Shown here: piece after piece, positions 36,491-46,324 of the stretch
Numbering within the stretch: the first letter of the stretch is position 1
Layout: each line of letters starts with the position of its first letter
Source: Chitinophagaceae bacterium
GTDB lineage: Bacteria; Bacteroidota; Bacteroidia; Chitinophagales; Chitinophagaceae
NCBI GenBank assembly: GCA_016719165.1
Contig: JADKAJ010000007.1
Coordinates: forward strand, 100,261 to 164,260
Direction of reading: 5' to 3'
DNA length: 64,000 nucleotides
Position numbers and translations under genes: made by a program
Notes under the pieces: model-generated
Database searches by the model: none
Told to the model about the DNA's origin: nothing
The model's input: the letters and a program-made list of their open reading frames with translations, nothing else

Positions 36491-38271
36491 ATGACAGAAG
36501 CCAAAAGACTATTTGACTGCATAGAATACCACCTGGAACGAAAGCCTTTAGAAGATATGCTGGCCGGAAAAGAGGGCGGCCAATGGAAAAAATATAGCAC
36601 CGCGGCTGTAAAGGACACTGTCGATAAACTTAGTGCAGGTTTATTGAGTTTAGGGATCAGCTGTGGCGATATGAGTGCCGAAGGAAGAGATAAAGTAGCT
36701 ATTCTCTGTAAAAACCGGCCAGAGTGGGTAATGCTTGACCTGGCTGTTCAGCAAATTGGTGCTGTACTTACTCCCATTTATCCAACTATCAATGTAAATG
36801 AACTTGAATTTGTACTGAATGATGCCCAGGTAAAAACAGTATTTGTAAATGATGAAGAACTTTTTTTAAAAGTACTCAGCCTGAAAGAGAAAGTACACTG
36901 CCTGAAAGATATTTATACATTTGAACATGTACCCAATGCCAAACATTGGAAAGAGGTAACTGCAATGGCTACTCCTGAATTAATTGCACAGATCAAACCT
37001 GTTGCAGATAGCATTACGTACGAGGATCTGGCCACAATTATTTATACGTCCGGAACTACAGGTACTCCCAAAGGGGTGATGTTATCACATCGGAATATTT
37101 TATCAAATGTGATGGCCTCTATGCCTTGTTTTCCTCCGGGAGATGAAATGCGTTCATTAAGTTTTCTGCCTTTGAACCATATTTTTGAACGAATGGTAAC
37201 TTACCTCTATCTATTCAGGGGCACCTCCATTTATTATGCAGAAAGCCTTGATACCATTGGAGAGAACCTGAAAGAAGTACAACCTCATATGTTTACCACT
37301 GTACCAAGGCTGCTGGAAAAAGTATATGACCGCATCATGCAAAAGGCAATGAACTCACGGGTACCAAGAAAAAGCTATTCTTCTGGGCACATAGTCTTGC
37401 CGAGAAATTTGAAATCAATAAAGACCTGGGTGCTTTGTATAATTTTAAACTGGCCCTGGCCAACAAAATTATATTTAGTAAATGGAGAGAAGGGCTGGGG
37501 GGGAATATTAAATGTATCGTTACGGGTGGTGCTGCCTGCCAGGTAAGATTGATCCGCATCTTTACGGCAGCCAGAATAACCATCATGGAAGGTTATGGCC
37601 TCACGGAAACATCGCCGGTTGTTGCTGTTAACAGGTATGAGGAAAGTGGAAGAGGCTTTGGTACCGTTGGACCGTTAATAGAAGGTGTAGAAGTAAAGAT
37701 TGCAGAAGATGGCGAAATTCTGACCAGGGGGCCCAACGTCATGATGGGTTATTATAAACGTCCCGATCTTACTGCAGAGGTAATTCAGGATGAATGGTTC
37801 AGCACCGGCGACATCGGCACACTGACAGAAAATAATTTTCTTAAAATTACAGACCGTAAAAAAGAACTTTTCAAAACCAGTGGCGGTAAATATGTAGCAC
37901 CGCTCCCGATAGAAAATAAATTGAAAGAGTCTCCTTTTATTGAACAGGTAATGCTGGTAGGTGCTGACAGAAAGTTTGTCAGTGCATTAATGGTTCCTTC
38001 CTTCCCCAACCTGTTTGATTGGTGCCGGAAAAATGGCATAACAGAAACCAGCCATGAAGAAGTAATCCGAAATCCTAAAGTAATTGACCTTTATAAAGAA
38101 CTGGTTGAAAGCTTTAATAAATTCTTCAACCATGTGGAGCAGGTAAAAAAGTTTGAATTACTTCCCAATGAATGGAGTGTGGATACAGGAGAAATGACTC
38201 CTAAACTTTCACTAAAACGAAAAGTAGTGATAGAAAAATACAGGGATGCGATTGAAAGAATCTATTCGTAA
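36491..38271 (+). CDS. Long-chain fatty-acid--CoA ligase, frameshifted
   Basis: About 593 residues when repaired, the usual length. It starts at the ATG at 36491 (an in-frame TTG at 36464 is less likely). The P-loop-like motif IIYTSGTTGTPKGVMLSH, FLPLNHIFERMVTYLYLFRG, GYGLTETSPVVAVNRYEESG and WFSTGDIGTLTENNFLKITD are all present. The frame changes in the A run at 37341-37344: adding one A gives MQKGNELTGTKKKLFFWAHS and continuity with the rest. The enzyme activates fatty acids as acyl-CoA for beta-oxidation or lipid synthesis. Probably an intact gene with an assembly error. Confidence 0.88.
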
Positions 38272-38273
38272 TG

Positions 38274-38756
38274 CTATTTCCCCTTTGCAGCTGAATCCTT
38301 TTTACTGCGCTGCATCATTTTTTGTACAAATTCATCAAACTTGGGCTGTTGTTCCGGAGTAAAAAGATTTCTTACCCGCTTAAAATGATTAAAAGTAAGT
38401 TTATCAATTTCAGCCTGCTTTTCATAGATTCGCTGGCTGTATGCAGCTATTGTACTATCGTTTACCCCGGCATCTTTTATTAATGCATAGAATGCTGACC
38501 TGGCAGCTCTGAGAGAATCGTAAAAGGGCCTGATCGTCTTAAAATGATCTTCCTTTAATTGCTTGTGCTCCTTTTTTTGCTGTTCAGTCATGCCCAGTTC
38601 TTTCACCATCATCTCAGAAGGATCACCTTTTCCTCCACCGGTGCGTTTTCCATCATTCCTTCCTTTGCCATTCATAAGAAAAATTACAAGGCCTATATTG
38701 GTAATAAGTAACAATACAACTGCAACCGAAAGAATTTTATTACTGGAGTTCTTCAT
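38274..38756 (-). CDS. CpxP/ZraP-like periplasmic protein
   Basis: 160 residues. One N-terminal membrane helix or uncleaved signal (SVAVVLLLITNIGLVIFLM) is followed by a Gly/Lys-rich linker and a helical domain with two LTxxQ-like units: LGMTEQQKKEHKQLKEDHF and LFTPEQQPKFDEFVQKMM. That spacing marks the Spy/CpxP/ZraP fold, periplasmic chaperones or metal sensors in envelope stress. It follows directly on the stop codon of the small membrane protein upstream, in an operon with an ECF sigma factor. Confidence 0.8.
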   Translation of the reverse strand: MKNSSNKILSVAVVLLLITNIGLVIFLMNGKGRNDGKRTGGGKGDPSEMMVKELGMTEQQKKEHKQLKEDHFKTIRPFYDSLRAARSAFYALIKDAGVNDSTIAAYSQRIYEKQAEIDKLTFNHFKRVRNLFTPEQQPKFDEFVQKMMQRSKKDSAAKGK

Positions 38757-39092
38757 TTATTTATCCTTATTTAGATCATATAAGATTCCATTATCGTTCA
38801 ACCGGTATTCAGCTGCAATGGATTGAATTGTTTCCGTATCAATGGATGCACTTTCTATAGTGGAACTATTATCATTATCGAAAACAACAACAGCATTTAT
38901 CAATAAAACGACCAGCAAAGCAGCAATAACAAAAACAGGACGAAGTATCCATGACCGCGGAGAGGCCGGTTCAAGCCCTTTTTCCATTTTTGCCTTTAGA
39001 CGGGTATAGAAGAAATCCGGAGCAGGAACTCTCTGACAGCCATCAAGGCTATTCAGTATTTCTTCCATTTTCTTATTTTTTTCAGTATTCAT
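38757..39092 (-). CDS. Small membrane protein, probable anti-sigma partner
   Basis: 111 residues. A soluble N-terminus (EEILNSLDGCQRVPAPDFFY, RLKAKMEKGLEP), one membrane helix (LRPVFVIAALLVVLLINAVV) and a short acidic outer tail. Its position between an ECF sigma gene and a CpxP-like gene, and its topology, suggest an anti-sigma factor, but it lacks a recognisable zinc-binding or RskA domain. Its stop codon abuts the ATG of the CpxP-like gene. Confidence 0.7.
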   Translation of the reverse strand: MNTEKNKKMEEILNSLDGCQRVPAPDFFYTRLKAKMEKGLEPASPRSWILRPVFVIAALLVVLLINAVVVFDNDNSSTIESASIDTETIQSIAAEYRLNDNGILYDLNKDK

Positions 39093-39144
39093 AACACACC
39101 ATTTTTGACGTTAACATGCCCCAAAACCTTCGTACCTAAAATAC

Positions 39145-39708
39145 TTAGCCCATTTCTTTTTCCAGTATTTTCTTTAAATTTTGTTTTGCCCGGTGCAATA
39201 ATGATTCTACAGCCGCCACCGAGGTTCCCATTACTTCACTAACTTCTTGATAACTAAGATCTTCTAGTTTATGAAGGGTAAAAGCAATTTTTTGATTTTC
39301 AGGCAATTGGCCTATTGCCTTAAACAACCTGGCCGCATTCTCTTTTCGATCTAAAGCCACACCGGGATGATTAAAATCAGGTATTTCCATCTCTGGCTCA
39401 TTGCCTTCCCCAAATAATCGCTGAATGATGCCAAATCTCTTTTTACTTTTCCGGCTTCGCAGCAAGTCTAATGCACGGGTCGTTGTGATCCTATAGATCC
39501 AGGTAGAAAGTTTTGATTCAGCCTTAAAGTTTTGAACAGACCTGAAAACCTGTATAAATACTTCCTGAGCCACATCTTCGGCATCTTCGGCATTCTGCAC
39601 GATGCCAATAGCAGTATTGAAAACCCTGTCTTTATAGGTATCAACCAGATACTTAAAAGCAGCTTCATCTCCGTTGCGGAGACCTTGTATAAGCTCAAAC
39701 TCAGTCAA
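39145..39708 (-). CDS. ECF-type sigma-70 factor
   Basis: 187 residues from a TTG at 39708. Region 2: GDEAAFKYLVDTYKDRVFNT, EDVAQEVFIQVFRSV and LSTWIYRITTTRALDLLR. Region 4: LPENQKIAFTLHKLEDLSYQ and VMGTSVAAVESLLHRAKQNL. It is the first gene of a three-gene unit (sigma, small membrane protein, CpxP-like), a layout typical of envelope-stress control in this phylum. It is divergent from the tRNA-Arg gene. Confidence 0.93.
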   Translation of the reverse strand: MTEFELIQGLRNGDEAAFKYLVDTYKDRVFNTAIGIVQNAEDAEDVAQEVFIQVFRSVQNFKAESKLSTWIYRITTTRALDLLRSRKSKKRFGIIQRLFGEGNEPEMEIPDFNHPGVALDRKENAARLFKAIGQLPENQKIAFTLHKLEDLSYQEVSEVMGTSVAAVESLLHRAKQNLKKILEKEMG

Positions 39709-39764
39709 CTATGACCTTTTAATTTTAGAGCCCGAACTTACGAAATAGGCGGTTAATTCTTTCC

Positions 39765-39772
39765 TATATTTG
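39765..39772 (+). promoter_or_regulatory. -7 promoter box of the tRNA-Arg gene
   Basis: TATATTTG fits the Bacteroidota TAnnTTTG box and lies 25 bases before the mature tRNA 5' end. No clear TTTG is seen at the -33 distance. Confidence 0.5.
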
Positions 39773-39797
39773 CACCCCGCAGAACGGATTAGTTCTT

Positions 39798-39869
39798 GGT
39801 CCCGTAGTTCAATGGATAGAATAGAAGTTTCCTAAACTTTTGATACAGGTTCGATTCCTGTCGGGACTA
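39798..39869 (+). tRNA. tRNA-Arg (anticodon CCU)
   Basis: Full cloverleaf: acceptor GGTCCCG with CGGGACT (one G-U), D-stem GTTC/GAAT, anticodon stem GAAGT/ACTTT around the loop TTCCTAA, and T-stem ACAGG/CCTGT around TTCGATT. The anticodon CCT reads the AGG arginine codon. The CCA end is not encoded (ACA A follows). 72 bases to the discriminator base. Confidence 0.97.
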
Positions 39870-39891
39870 CAAATTTTAGAAATAACAAAAC

Positions 39892-40542
39892 ATGAAGTTT
39901 TACAACCTGCTTATTAAATACCGTCTCTGGATAGGTATTGCGCTGATTGGACTCGGTATTTATGTGAACTACGCTTCTTCCTTCTGGCCGGCGTTTCCTT
40001 TATACCTTGTTGGTGTCATTTTAGTTGCCGGACACTTTTTCTTCGGGCCTTTACGCCTTATACAGGAGTACATGGAAACGGGTGATATGGATGGAGCTGA
40101 AAAAGTACTGGCTTCTATCAAATACCCTAACCTGTTGTACAAGCCTATCCGCTCCGTTTATTTTACCCTGAAAGGCAATATTGCCATGATGAAGCAAGAC
40201 TTCGATGGTGCTGAAAAAATGATGAAGAAAGGGCTGGACCTGGGTATGCCGATGAAGGAAGCGGAAGGAGCCAGTTTACTGCAAATGGGAATGCTTTCCA
40301 TGCAGAAAAATGATTTGAAACAGGCCGAAAGCTATATCCGGCAGGCTATACGTAAGGGGCTTCCGGATAAAGAAAACGAAGCAGCGGCTTACCTGCAAAT
40401 GTGCAGCCTGATGATGAATAAGAGAGAGTTCCGTGCGGCAAAGGATTTCTTCAGGAAAACAAAAGCATTAAAACCTACTACTCCTCAAATTGTCGATCAG
40501 ATCAAACAGATTGAAAAATATATTTCGAGAATACCGGGATAA
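39892..40542 (+). CDS. Membrane-anchored TPR protein
   Basis: 216 residues. Two hydrophobic stretches at the N-terminus (YRLWIGIALIGLGIYVNYAS, FPLYLVGVILVAGHFFFGPL) anchor it in the inner membrane. TPR-like repeats follow: YFTLKGNIAMMKQDFDGAEK, LLQMGMLSMQKNDLKQAESY and YLQMCSLMMNKREFRAAKDF. No enzymatic motif. It begins 22 bases after the tRNA. Partner unknown. Confidence 0.75.
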   Translation: MKFYNLLIKYRLWIGIALIGLGIYVNYASSFWPAFPLYLVGVILVAGHFFFGPLRLIQEYMETGDMDGAEKVLASIKYPNLLYKPIRSVYFTLKGNIAMMKQDFDGAEKMMKKGLDLGMPMKEAEGASLLQMGMLSMQKNDLKQAESYIRQAIRKGLPDKENEAAAYLQMCSLMMNKREFRAAKDFFRKTKALKPTTPQIVDQIKQIEKYISRIPG

Positions 40543-40564
40543 CATATTCGCTAAATAGTTTATG

Positions 40565-40593
40565 GGCTGACAATAACTTGTCAGCCTTTTTTT
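40565..40593 (+). terminator. Terminator after the TPR membrane protein gene
   Basis: GGCTGACAA (40565-40573) pairs with TTGTCAGCC (40578-40586) around a 4-base loop, followed by seven T. Confidence 0.93.
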
Positions 40594-40640
40594 ATTTCTT
40601 TTAGTTAAACGAGTAACTTGCTTTATATAATAATTCCTGT

Positions 40641-42560
40641 ATGAAAAAAGTACACCTTCTTACTATTATCACTTTTTTATTTTCTTCCGTATACAGCCAA
40701 AAAGCAGGGCACAAGAATGAAATAATTTCAATAATCCCCCAGCCTGTATCTATCATCCAGGAAAAAGGTTCTTTTACACTACCATACAATATTGTAATAA
40801 TTACTCCGAAAAATGAGGAAGTAAAAAGAATTGCACAACACCTATCCAGACAAATCAAAACAGTAACCAACCAGGTAACCATTAAAGAAGGCACCTCAGC
40901 CATCCCAAGATCAATTCTTTTGTCTTTGACAGGCAATAAAAAAATCCCCAAAGATGGATATCAATTAAAAATTACAACTGCAGGTATTACCCTTCTTGCC
41001 AATGAGCCGTCAGGCATTTTTTATGGTGTACAAACATTGCTGCAGTTATTCTCAAAAGAAATTGAAAGTACTGTTATACACCAAAAACCGAATGCCTGGG
41101 TACTACCAATAGCCACTATTAAAGATCATCCCCGTTTCGGCTGGAGAGGTTTGATGCTGGATGTATCCCGTCACTTTTTTACCGTGGCAGAAGTAAAAAA
41201 TTATATTGACCAGATGGTGAAATATAAATTCAACCTCTTACACCTTCATTTAACCGATGACCAGGGATGGAGAATTCAAATAAAGAGTTTACCCAAACTG
41301 ACTGAAGTGGGAGCATGGCGGGTAGAAAGAACAGGCACCTTTGGAACGCTGTCAAAACCAACGCCTGGCGAAGCCACTACTTATGGTGGATTTTATACGC
41401 ATGAAGAAATTAAGGAAATAGTGAAATATGCAGGAGATCGTTTTGTCAATATTCTGCCGGAGATTGATGTGCCTGGTCATAGCCTTGCAGCCATTGCTTC
41501 TTATCCTGAATTGTCCTGTACACCGGGAGAGTATTATGTAAGTCCCGGAGACCGTTTTATGATCTGGCCCGGAGGCGGACAACATTTTTATGGTTTACTG
41601 GATAATACCATTTGCCCGGCTTTAGAAAAATCATTTGAGTTTTTAGATAGAGTGTTTACTGAAGTAGCACAGCTTTTCCCTTTTGAATATATACATATGG
41701 GTGGTGATGAAACAGCCAGGAATTTCTGGGAGAAAAGTGAACAGATAAAAGCATTGATGCAAAAAGAAAACCTGAAAAACCTGGATGAAGTGCAAAGCTA
41801 TTTTGTAAAAAGAGTGGAGAAGATCATCAACAGCAAAGGCAAAAAGATGATTGGCTGGGATGAGATACTGGATGGCGGTTTAGCGCCAAACGCAGCCGTG
41901 ATGAGCTGGAGAGGTATGAAGGGGGGTATTGAAGCCGCCAAACAGGGGCATGAAGTGGTGATGAGCCCGACCGATTTTGCTTATATAGACTACATGCAGG
42001 GAGATGCATCGATAGAACCACCAGTGTATTCTACTTTGCGTTTAAAAAAAGCGTACCAGTTTGAACCTGTCCCTGAAGGAGTGAACGCTTCATTGATCAA
42101 AGGCGGCCAGGCCAACCTGTGGACAGAACAGGTGTATAACATGCGACATGCTCAATATATGACATGGCCGAGAGCATTAGCCATTGCAGAAGCTTTATGG
42201 AGCCCAAAAGATAAAAAGAACTGGAATGATTTTGCCACAAGAGTGGAAACTCATTTTGGAAGACTGAATGCAGCACAAGTGAAATATGCACCCAGTATCT
42301 ATGATCCCATTTTTGAAATCACTAAAAAAGATTCTGCAACTATTATTATCAAACTTAGTACTGAAATAGAAGGCCTGTCCATTCATTATAGTTTTGATAA
42401 TTCATTTCCGGATAATTATTACCCGGCTTACAGCTCACCATTAATAGTACCGAAAGATGCTGCCGCCCTGAAGGTGATCACTTATCGTGACAATAAACCA
42501 ATTGGAAGATTGATTGTGATGCCGATCGCTGAAATGAGGAAAAGAGCAGGAATAAAATAA
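40641..42560 (+). CDS. GH20 beta-N-acetylhexosaminidase
   Basis: 639 residues. Signal peptide MKKVHLLTIITFLFSSVYSQ. Residues about 25-150 are the non-catalytic GH20b domain (SIIPQPVSIIQEKGSFTLPY), then the catalytic barrel: FGWRGLMLDVSRHFF, LLHLHLTDDQGWRIQIK and YIHMGGDETARNFWEKSEQI, which holds the catalytic Asp-Glu pair. WDEILDGGLAPNAAVMSWRG follows. It removes terminal GlcNAc or GalNAc residues from chitin oligomers or glycans. A C-terminal region of about 100 residues resembles a chitobiase-type beta-sandwich. No neighbour shares its pathway. Confidence 0.95.
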   Translation: MKKVHLLTIITFLFSSVYSQKAGHKNEIISIIPQPVSIIQEKGSFTLPYNIVIITPKNEEVKRIAQHLSRQIKTVTNQVTIKEGTSAIPRSILLSLTGNKKIPKDGYQLKITTAGITLLANEPSGIFYGVQTLLQLFSKEIESTVIHQKPNAWVLPIATIKDHPRFGWRGLMLDVSRHFFTVAEVKNYIDQMVKYKFNLLHLHLTDDQGWRIQIKSLPKLTEVGAWRVERTGTFGTLSKPTPGEATTYGGFYTHEEIKEIVKYAGDRFVNILPEIDVPGHSLAAIASYPELSCTPGEYYVSPGDRFMIWPGGGQHFYGLLDNTICPALEKSFEFLDRVFTEVAQLFPFEYIHMGGDETARNFWEKSEQIKALMQKENLKNLDEVQSYFVKRVEKIINSKGKKMIGWDEILDGGLAPNAAVMSWRGMKGGIEAAKQGHEVVMSPTDFAYIDYMQGDASIEPPVYSTLRLKKAYQFEPVPEGVNASLIKGGQANLWTEQVYNMRHAQYMTWPRALAIAEALWSPKDKKNWNDFATRVETHFGRLNAAQVKYAPSIYDPIFEITKKDSATIIIKLSTEIEGLSIHYSFDNSFPDNYYPAYSSPLIVPKDAAALKVITYRDNKPIGRLIVMPIAEMRKRAGIK

Positions 42561-42575
42561 TTATGTGGCTGGCTG

Positions 42576-43049
42576 TTATTGAGTGCTCCAAACACCAAAC
42601 AACTCTTCCACCTTTTTGTACCTGTATTCAAATATGCCTTCCAGCTTCTTTTTCACAAAAAGTGTGTTAGCCATTTTTCCAAAAAACCAGGCAGGATTTT
42701 TATAATGAATAATATCCGTCATCTCCACACCACCCGGTATTTCTTTAAAATGGTGCTGATGGTGCCATAAACTATACGGTCCGAATCGTTGCTCATCAAT
42801 AAAGTATTCTTTATCCTTTACCTGTGTTATCTCTGTCATCCAGTAGACAGGTATACCTAAAAGCGGCTTAACCGTGTACTCGATTATTTGTCCGGCATAC
42901 ATTTTATCGCCATGATGTCTGGAAACAATTTTGAATCCCATATCGCCGGGTGTAATGGCCTGAAGATTAGCAGGGTTGGAAAAGAAACCCCATGCCCTTT
43001 CTAATGAAATAGGAATTTTTTGAACAGTTTTAATTGAATGTGCTGCCAT
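42576..43049 (-). CDS. SRPBCC-family (polyketide cyclase/START-like) protein
   Basis: 157 residues without signal peptide. The pattern is KIPISLERAWGFFSNPANLQ, a central strand AGQIIEYTVKPLLGIPVYWM, FGPYSLWHHQHHFKEIPGGV and EMTDIIHYKNPAWFFGKMAN, with a C-terminal long helix. This matches the cell-division-inhibitor-like SRPBCC proteins found in many Bacteroidota. The ligand is unknown. It is convergent with GH20 and divergent from the helicase gene. Confidence 0.85.
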   Translation of the reverse strand: MAAHSIKTVQKIPISLERAWGFFSNPANLQAITPGDMGFKIVSRHHGDKMYAGQIIEYTVKPLLGIPVYWMTEITQVKDKEYFIDEQRFGPYSLWHHQHHFKEIPGGVEMTDIIHYKNPAWFFGKMANTLFVKKKLEGIFEYRYKKVEELFGVWSTQ

Positions 43050-43111
43050 ACAAAGTAATAAGTTAAATTCGTTTGAATAACCCTTTTAAAACAGAAAAGT
43101 TCGGTAACCAG

Positions 43112-46100
43112 ATGTCATTTAACAAAGAAAGATTAGAACGAAAATTTGCGGAAGAATACGAAAGGCTGAATGAAAAGCAAAAACTGGCCGTGAATACCAT
43201 GGACGGCCCTGTTATGGTGATTGCAGGACCCGGAACTGGTAAAACACAAATATTAGCCAGTCGTATAGGGAAAATATTGCTGGAAACTGATGCACTACCT
43301 GAAAATATACTTTGCCTGACCTATACTGATGCCGGTGTGGTGGCCATGCGTAAGAGGTTGTTACAATTCATCGGGCCGGATGCTTACAAAGTAAATATCT
43401 ATACGTTCCATGCTTTTTGTAATGATGTGATACAGGAAAATTTATCCTATTTTGAAAAAACCGTCCTTGACCCAATTTCCGAACTGGAAAAAATTCAATT
43501 GTACAAAGAACTGATAGACTCTTTCCCAAAAAACCATCCGCTGAAAAGATACCGGGGTGATGTGTATTTTGAAGTGAACAACCTGCAGCATTTGTTCAGC
43601 AATATGAAGCGGGAGGGATGGACACCGGCTTTTATCTATCAAAGGATTGATGAATACATAGCTGATCTGCCCAACCGGGATGAATTTATTTACAAAAGAA
43701 AATACAAAGAATTCAATGCAGGTGATCTGAAAAAAGACAAGATTGAGGAAGAAAAAGACCGAATGGAGAAGCTGAAGGCTGCGGTGGGTGAGTTTGACCG
43801 TTTCCAGCTATTAATGCGCAAACGCAACCGTTATGACTTTGATGATATGATCAATTGGGTCATCAGGGCCTTTGAAGAAAATAAAAATCTGCTGGCGAAT
43901 TACCAGGAAAAATTTCAATATATATTGGTGGATGAATACCAGGATACCAGTGGTACGCAAAACCGATTAGTCGAATTATTGATCAGTTACTGGGACAAAC
44001 CTAATGTATTTGTAGTAGGTGATGATGACCAGAGTATCTATCGTTTCCAGGGAGCCAATGTGGAAAACATGATGCAATTCGCAGATACCTATCAACAAGA
44101 CCTGCTGACTGTTGTGCTTACCAATAACTACCGTTCCACGCAACCTATACTGGATATTTCCAAATCACTTATTGACCGTAATAATGAAAGACTGGTAAAT
44201 CAAATTGACGGGTTAAGTAAGCAACTGCTGTCCTCAAAAGAAAAAATAAAGCAATTAACACATCAACCAGTTATTAAAGAATATGAGTCGCAGCGCCAGG
44301 AAATGATTGGTATTGTAAAACAAGTACAACAACTGGCAGCACAGGGTGTTTTACCGGGTAGTATTGGTATCATTTATAAAGAGAATAAATATGGTGAAGA
44401 GCTGGCGAAATATTTCAAACTGTTGAATATTCCCGTCTACAGCAAACGTCACCTGAATATTTTAGAATTACCGGTAGCCAGAAAAATTATTTTATTGCTG
44501 AAATACCTGGCTTCAGAACATGACATTCCTTATAGTGGAGACGAGATGCTTTTTGAAATACTGCATTTCGACTGGTTTGGCATTCCCCCGATTGAAATTG
44601 CTAAGCTTACGATGGAAGTAGCCGGAAAAAGGTATAATGAAAACAAGACTTCAATCCGGCAGCTATTACAGGAAAAAACAAACACTCCGGCAAAAGATCT
44701 TTTCAGCAGTAACCTGCATGAAGGTTTAAAAAAAGCTTCTTTTGTAATTGAAAAACTGGTTTGTGATGTACCCAATGTCACCCTGCAACATTTATTTGAA
44801 AATATTATTCGTGAAGCAGGGGTACTTACGCATATCATGCAAAGTGAGGAGAAACACTGGCAATTACAGATACTCACCGGTCTGTTTGACTTTGTAAAGG
44901 ATGAAACACATCGTAATCATTTCCTGAACCTGCAGCAGTTGGTGAGCCTTGTTGAGCTAATGGAAAAAGAAGAAATTACATTACCACTGGTGCAGGTCAG
45001 CGGCAGCGATAAAGGCATCAATTTGATGACAGCACACGGTTCCAAAGGACTGGAGTTTGAATATGTATTCATTGCCGGTTGTAATGCTGCTTTCTGGGAA
45101 AAGAAAAGAAAACCAGGTGGAGGATATAAACTTCCTGAAACAATGTTCACATCCCAGACTGCCGGTAAGGATGACGAGGAATTAAGACGCTTATTCTATG
45201 TTGCACTCACAAGAGCAGAACAGCATTTATATATCTCATACAGCAAATTCAAAAATGATGGTAAAGAACTGGAACCATCTATGTTTATAGCAGAAATACA
45301 AGATCAGCATCCTCTGCCGGTTGAAAAAATTATATTTGACAATGAAGTACTTTCTGAATTTGCTGCATTAAATTTCAGTGAAGCTGTAGCACCGGAAATC
45401 GAAAAAATTGAAGAAGAGTTCATCAGCCGCATACTGGATAAGTTTGTAATGAACGTAACAGCATTGAATAATTATTTAAAATGTCCATTAGAATTTTATT
45501 TTAAGAACCTCATCCGGATCCCGTCTCCGAAAAATGAAGCCACTGAGTTTGGCTCAGCGGTACACCATGCCCTTGAAAAACTATTCCGAAAGATGCAGGA
45601 TGGGAAAAAAGACCAGTTCCCGGCAAAAGAAGAATTCATTGCTGATTTTGAATGGTACATGCTCCGCCACAGAGAAAGTTTTACCAAAGAACAATTTGAC
45701 CGGAGGCTGGAATACGGACTGGAAGTATTAAACAACTATTATGATAAATACATCAATAGTTTCAATAAGATTGTAGCGATTGAAAGAACCATCCGGAATG
45801 TGGTGATTAAAGATGTTCCGCTGAAAGGGAAATTAGATAAACTGGAGTTTGACGGTAAATCAGTCAATGTGGTGGATTATAAAACCGGTGACCCGGATAA
45901 AGCGATCCCAAAAACAAAAGGACCATCAGAAAAAGAGCCTAATGGCGGTGACTACTGGCGGCAGGCTGTTTTTTATAAAATACTCGTTGATAATTACGAA
46001 CAGAAAGACTGGAAAGTAGTAAGCACTGAATTCGACTTTATTGAACCGGACAAAAAGAAAAACTATCGAAAAGAAAAAGTAGTTATCGGCCCCGCTGATA

Positions 46101-46264
46101 TTACAACTGTCACCCAACAAATTACTTCTACCTGGGAAAAAATACAAAACCGGGAATTTTATACCGGCTGCGGCAAAGACGACTGCCATTGGTGCAATTT
46201 TGTAAAGACCAACAAACTGGCTGTAACCCTGCATGAACTGGAAAGCTCAGACGAAACCGAATAA
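43112..46264 (+). CDS. UvrD/PcrA-type helicase with PD-(D/E)XK nuclease and Fe-S cysteines
   Basis: 1050 residues from the ATG at 43112 (a TTG at 43073 is less likely). Superfamily-1 helicase motifs: AGPGTGKTQILASRIGKI (Walker A), DEYQDTSGTQNRLVELL, VVGDDDQSIYRFQGA, TAHGSKGLEFEYVFIAG and LRRLFYVALTRAEQHLY. The C-terminal 270 residues are a RecB-type nuclease: YLKCPLEFYFKNLIRIPSP, GSAVHHALEKLF, GKLDKLEFDGKSVNVVDYKT. One cysteine in CPLEF and three near the end in CGKDDCHWC look like the Fe-S cluster of AddB/Cas4-type nucleases. It probably processes broken DNA ends; no second subunit gene is adjacent. Confidence 0.92.
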   Translation: MSFNKERLERKFAEEYERLNEKQKLAVNTMDGPVMVIAGPGTGKTQILASRIGKILLETDALPENILCLTYTDAGVVAMRKRLLQFIGPDAYKVNIYTFHAFCNDVIQENLSYFEKTVLDPISELEKIQLYKELIDSFPKNHPLKRYRGDVYFEVNNLQHLFSNMKREGWTPAFIYQRIDEYIADLPNRDEFIYKRKYKEFNAGDLKKDKIEEEKDRMEKLKAAVGEFDRFQLLMRKRNRYDFDDMINWVIRAFEENKNLLANYQEKFQYILVDEYQDTSGTQNRLVELLISYWDKPNVFVVGDDDQSIYRFQGANVENMMQFADTYQQDLLTVVLTNNYRSTQPILDISKSLIDRNNERLVNQIDGLSKQLLSSKEKIKQLTHQPVIKEYESQRQEMIGIVKQVQQLAAQGVLPGSIGIIYKENKYGEELAKYFKLLNIPVYSKRHLNILELPVARKIILLLKYLASEHDIPYSGDEMLFEILHFDWFGIPPIEIAKLTMEVAGKRYNENKTSIRQLLQEKTNTPAKDLFSSNLHEGLKKASFVIEKLVCDVPNVTLQHLFENIIREAGVLTHIMQSEEKHWQLQILTGLFDFVKDETHRNHFLNLQQLVSLVELMEKEEITLPLVQVSGSDKGINLMTAHGSKGLEFEYVFIAGCNAAFWEKKRKPGGGYKLPETMFTSQTAGKDDEELRRLFYVALTRAEQHLYISYSKFKNDGKELEPSMFIAEIQDQHPLPVEKIIFDNEVLSEFAALNFSEAVAPEIEKIEEEFISRILDKFVMNVTALNNYLKCPLEFYFKNLIRIPSPKNEATEFGSAVHHALEKLFRKMQDGKKDQFPAKEEFIADFEWYMLRHRESFTKEQFDRRLEYGLEVLNNYYDKYINSFNKIVAIERTIRNVVIKDVPLKGKLDKLEFDGKSVNVVDYKTGDPDKAIPKTKGPSEKEPNGGDYWRQAVFYKILVDNYEQKDWKVVSTEFDFIEPDKKKNYRKEKVVIGPADITTVTQQITSTWEKIQNREFYTGCGKDDCHWCNFVKTNKLAVTLHELESSDETE

Positions 46265-46324
46265 CTTTTATTATGATTTTAAAAACAAATGATTACAGGC
46301 AAACCCTGTAAGTTTGCAGCTTAC

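Noticed and set aside
36491..38271. Programmed frameshifting in the acyl-CoA ligase gene
   Set aside because: The site is a plain four-A run with no slippery heptamer or downstream structure, and many other genes in the window show the same type of break, so an assembly error is more likely.
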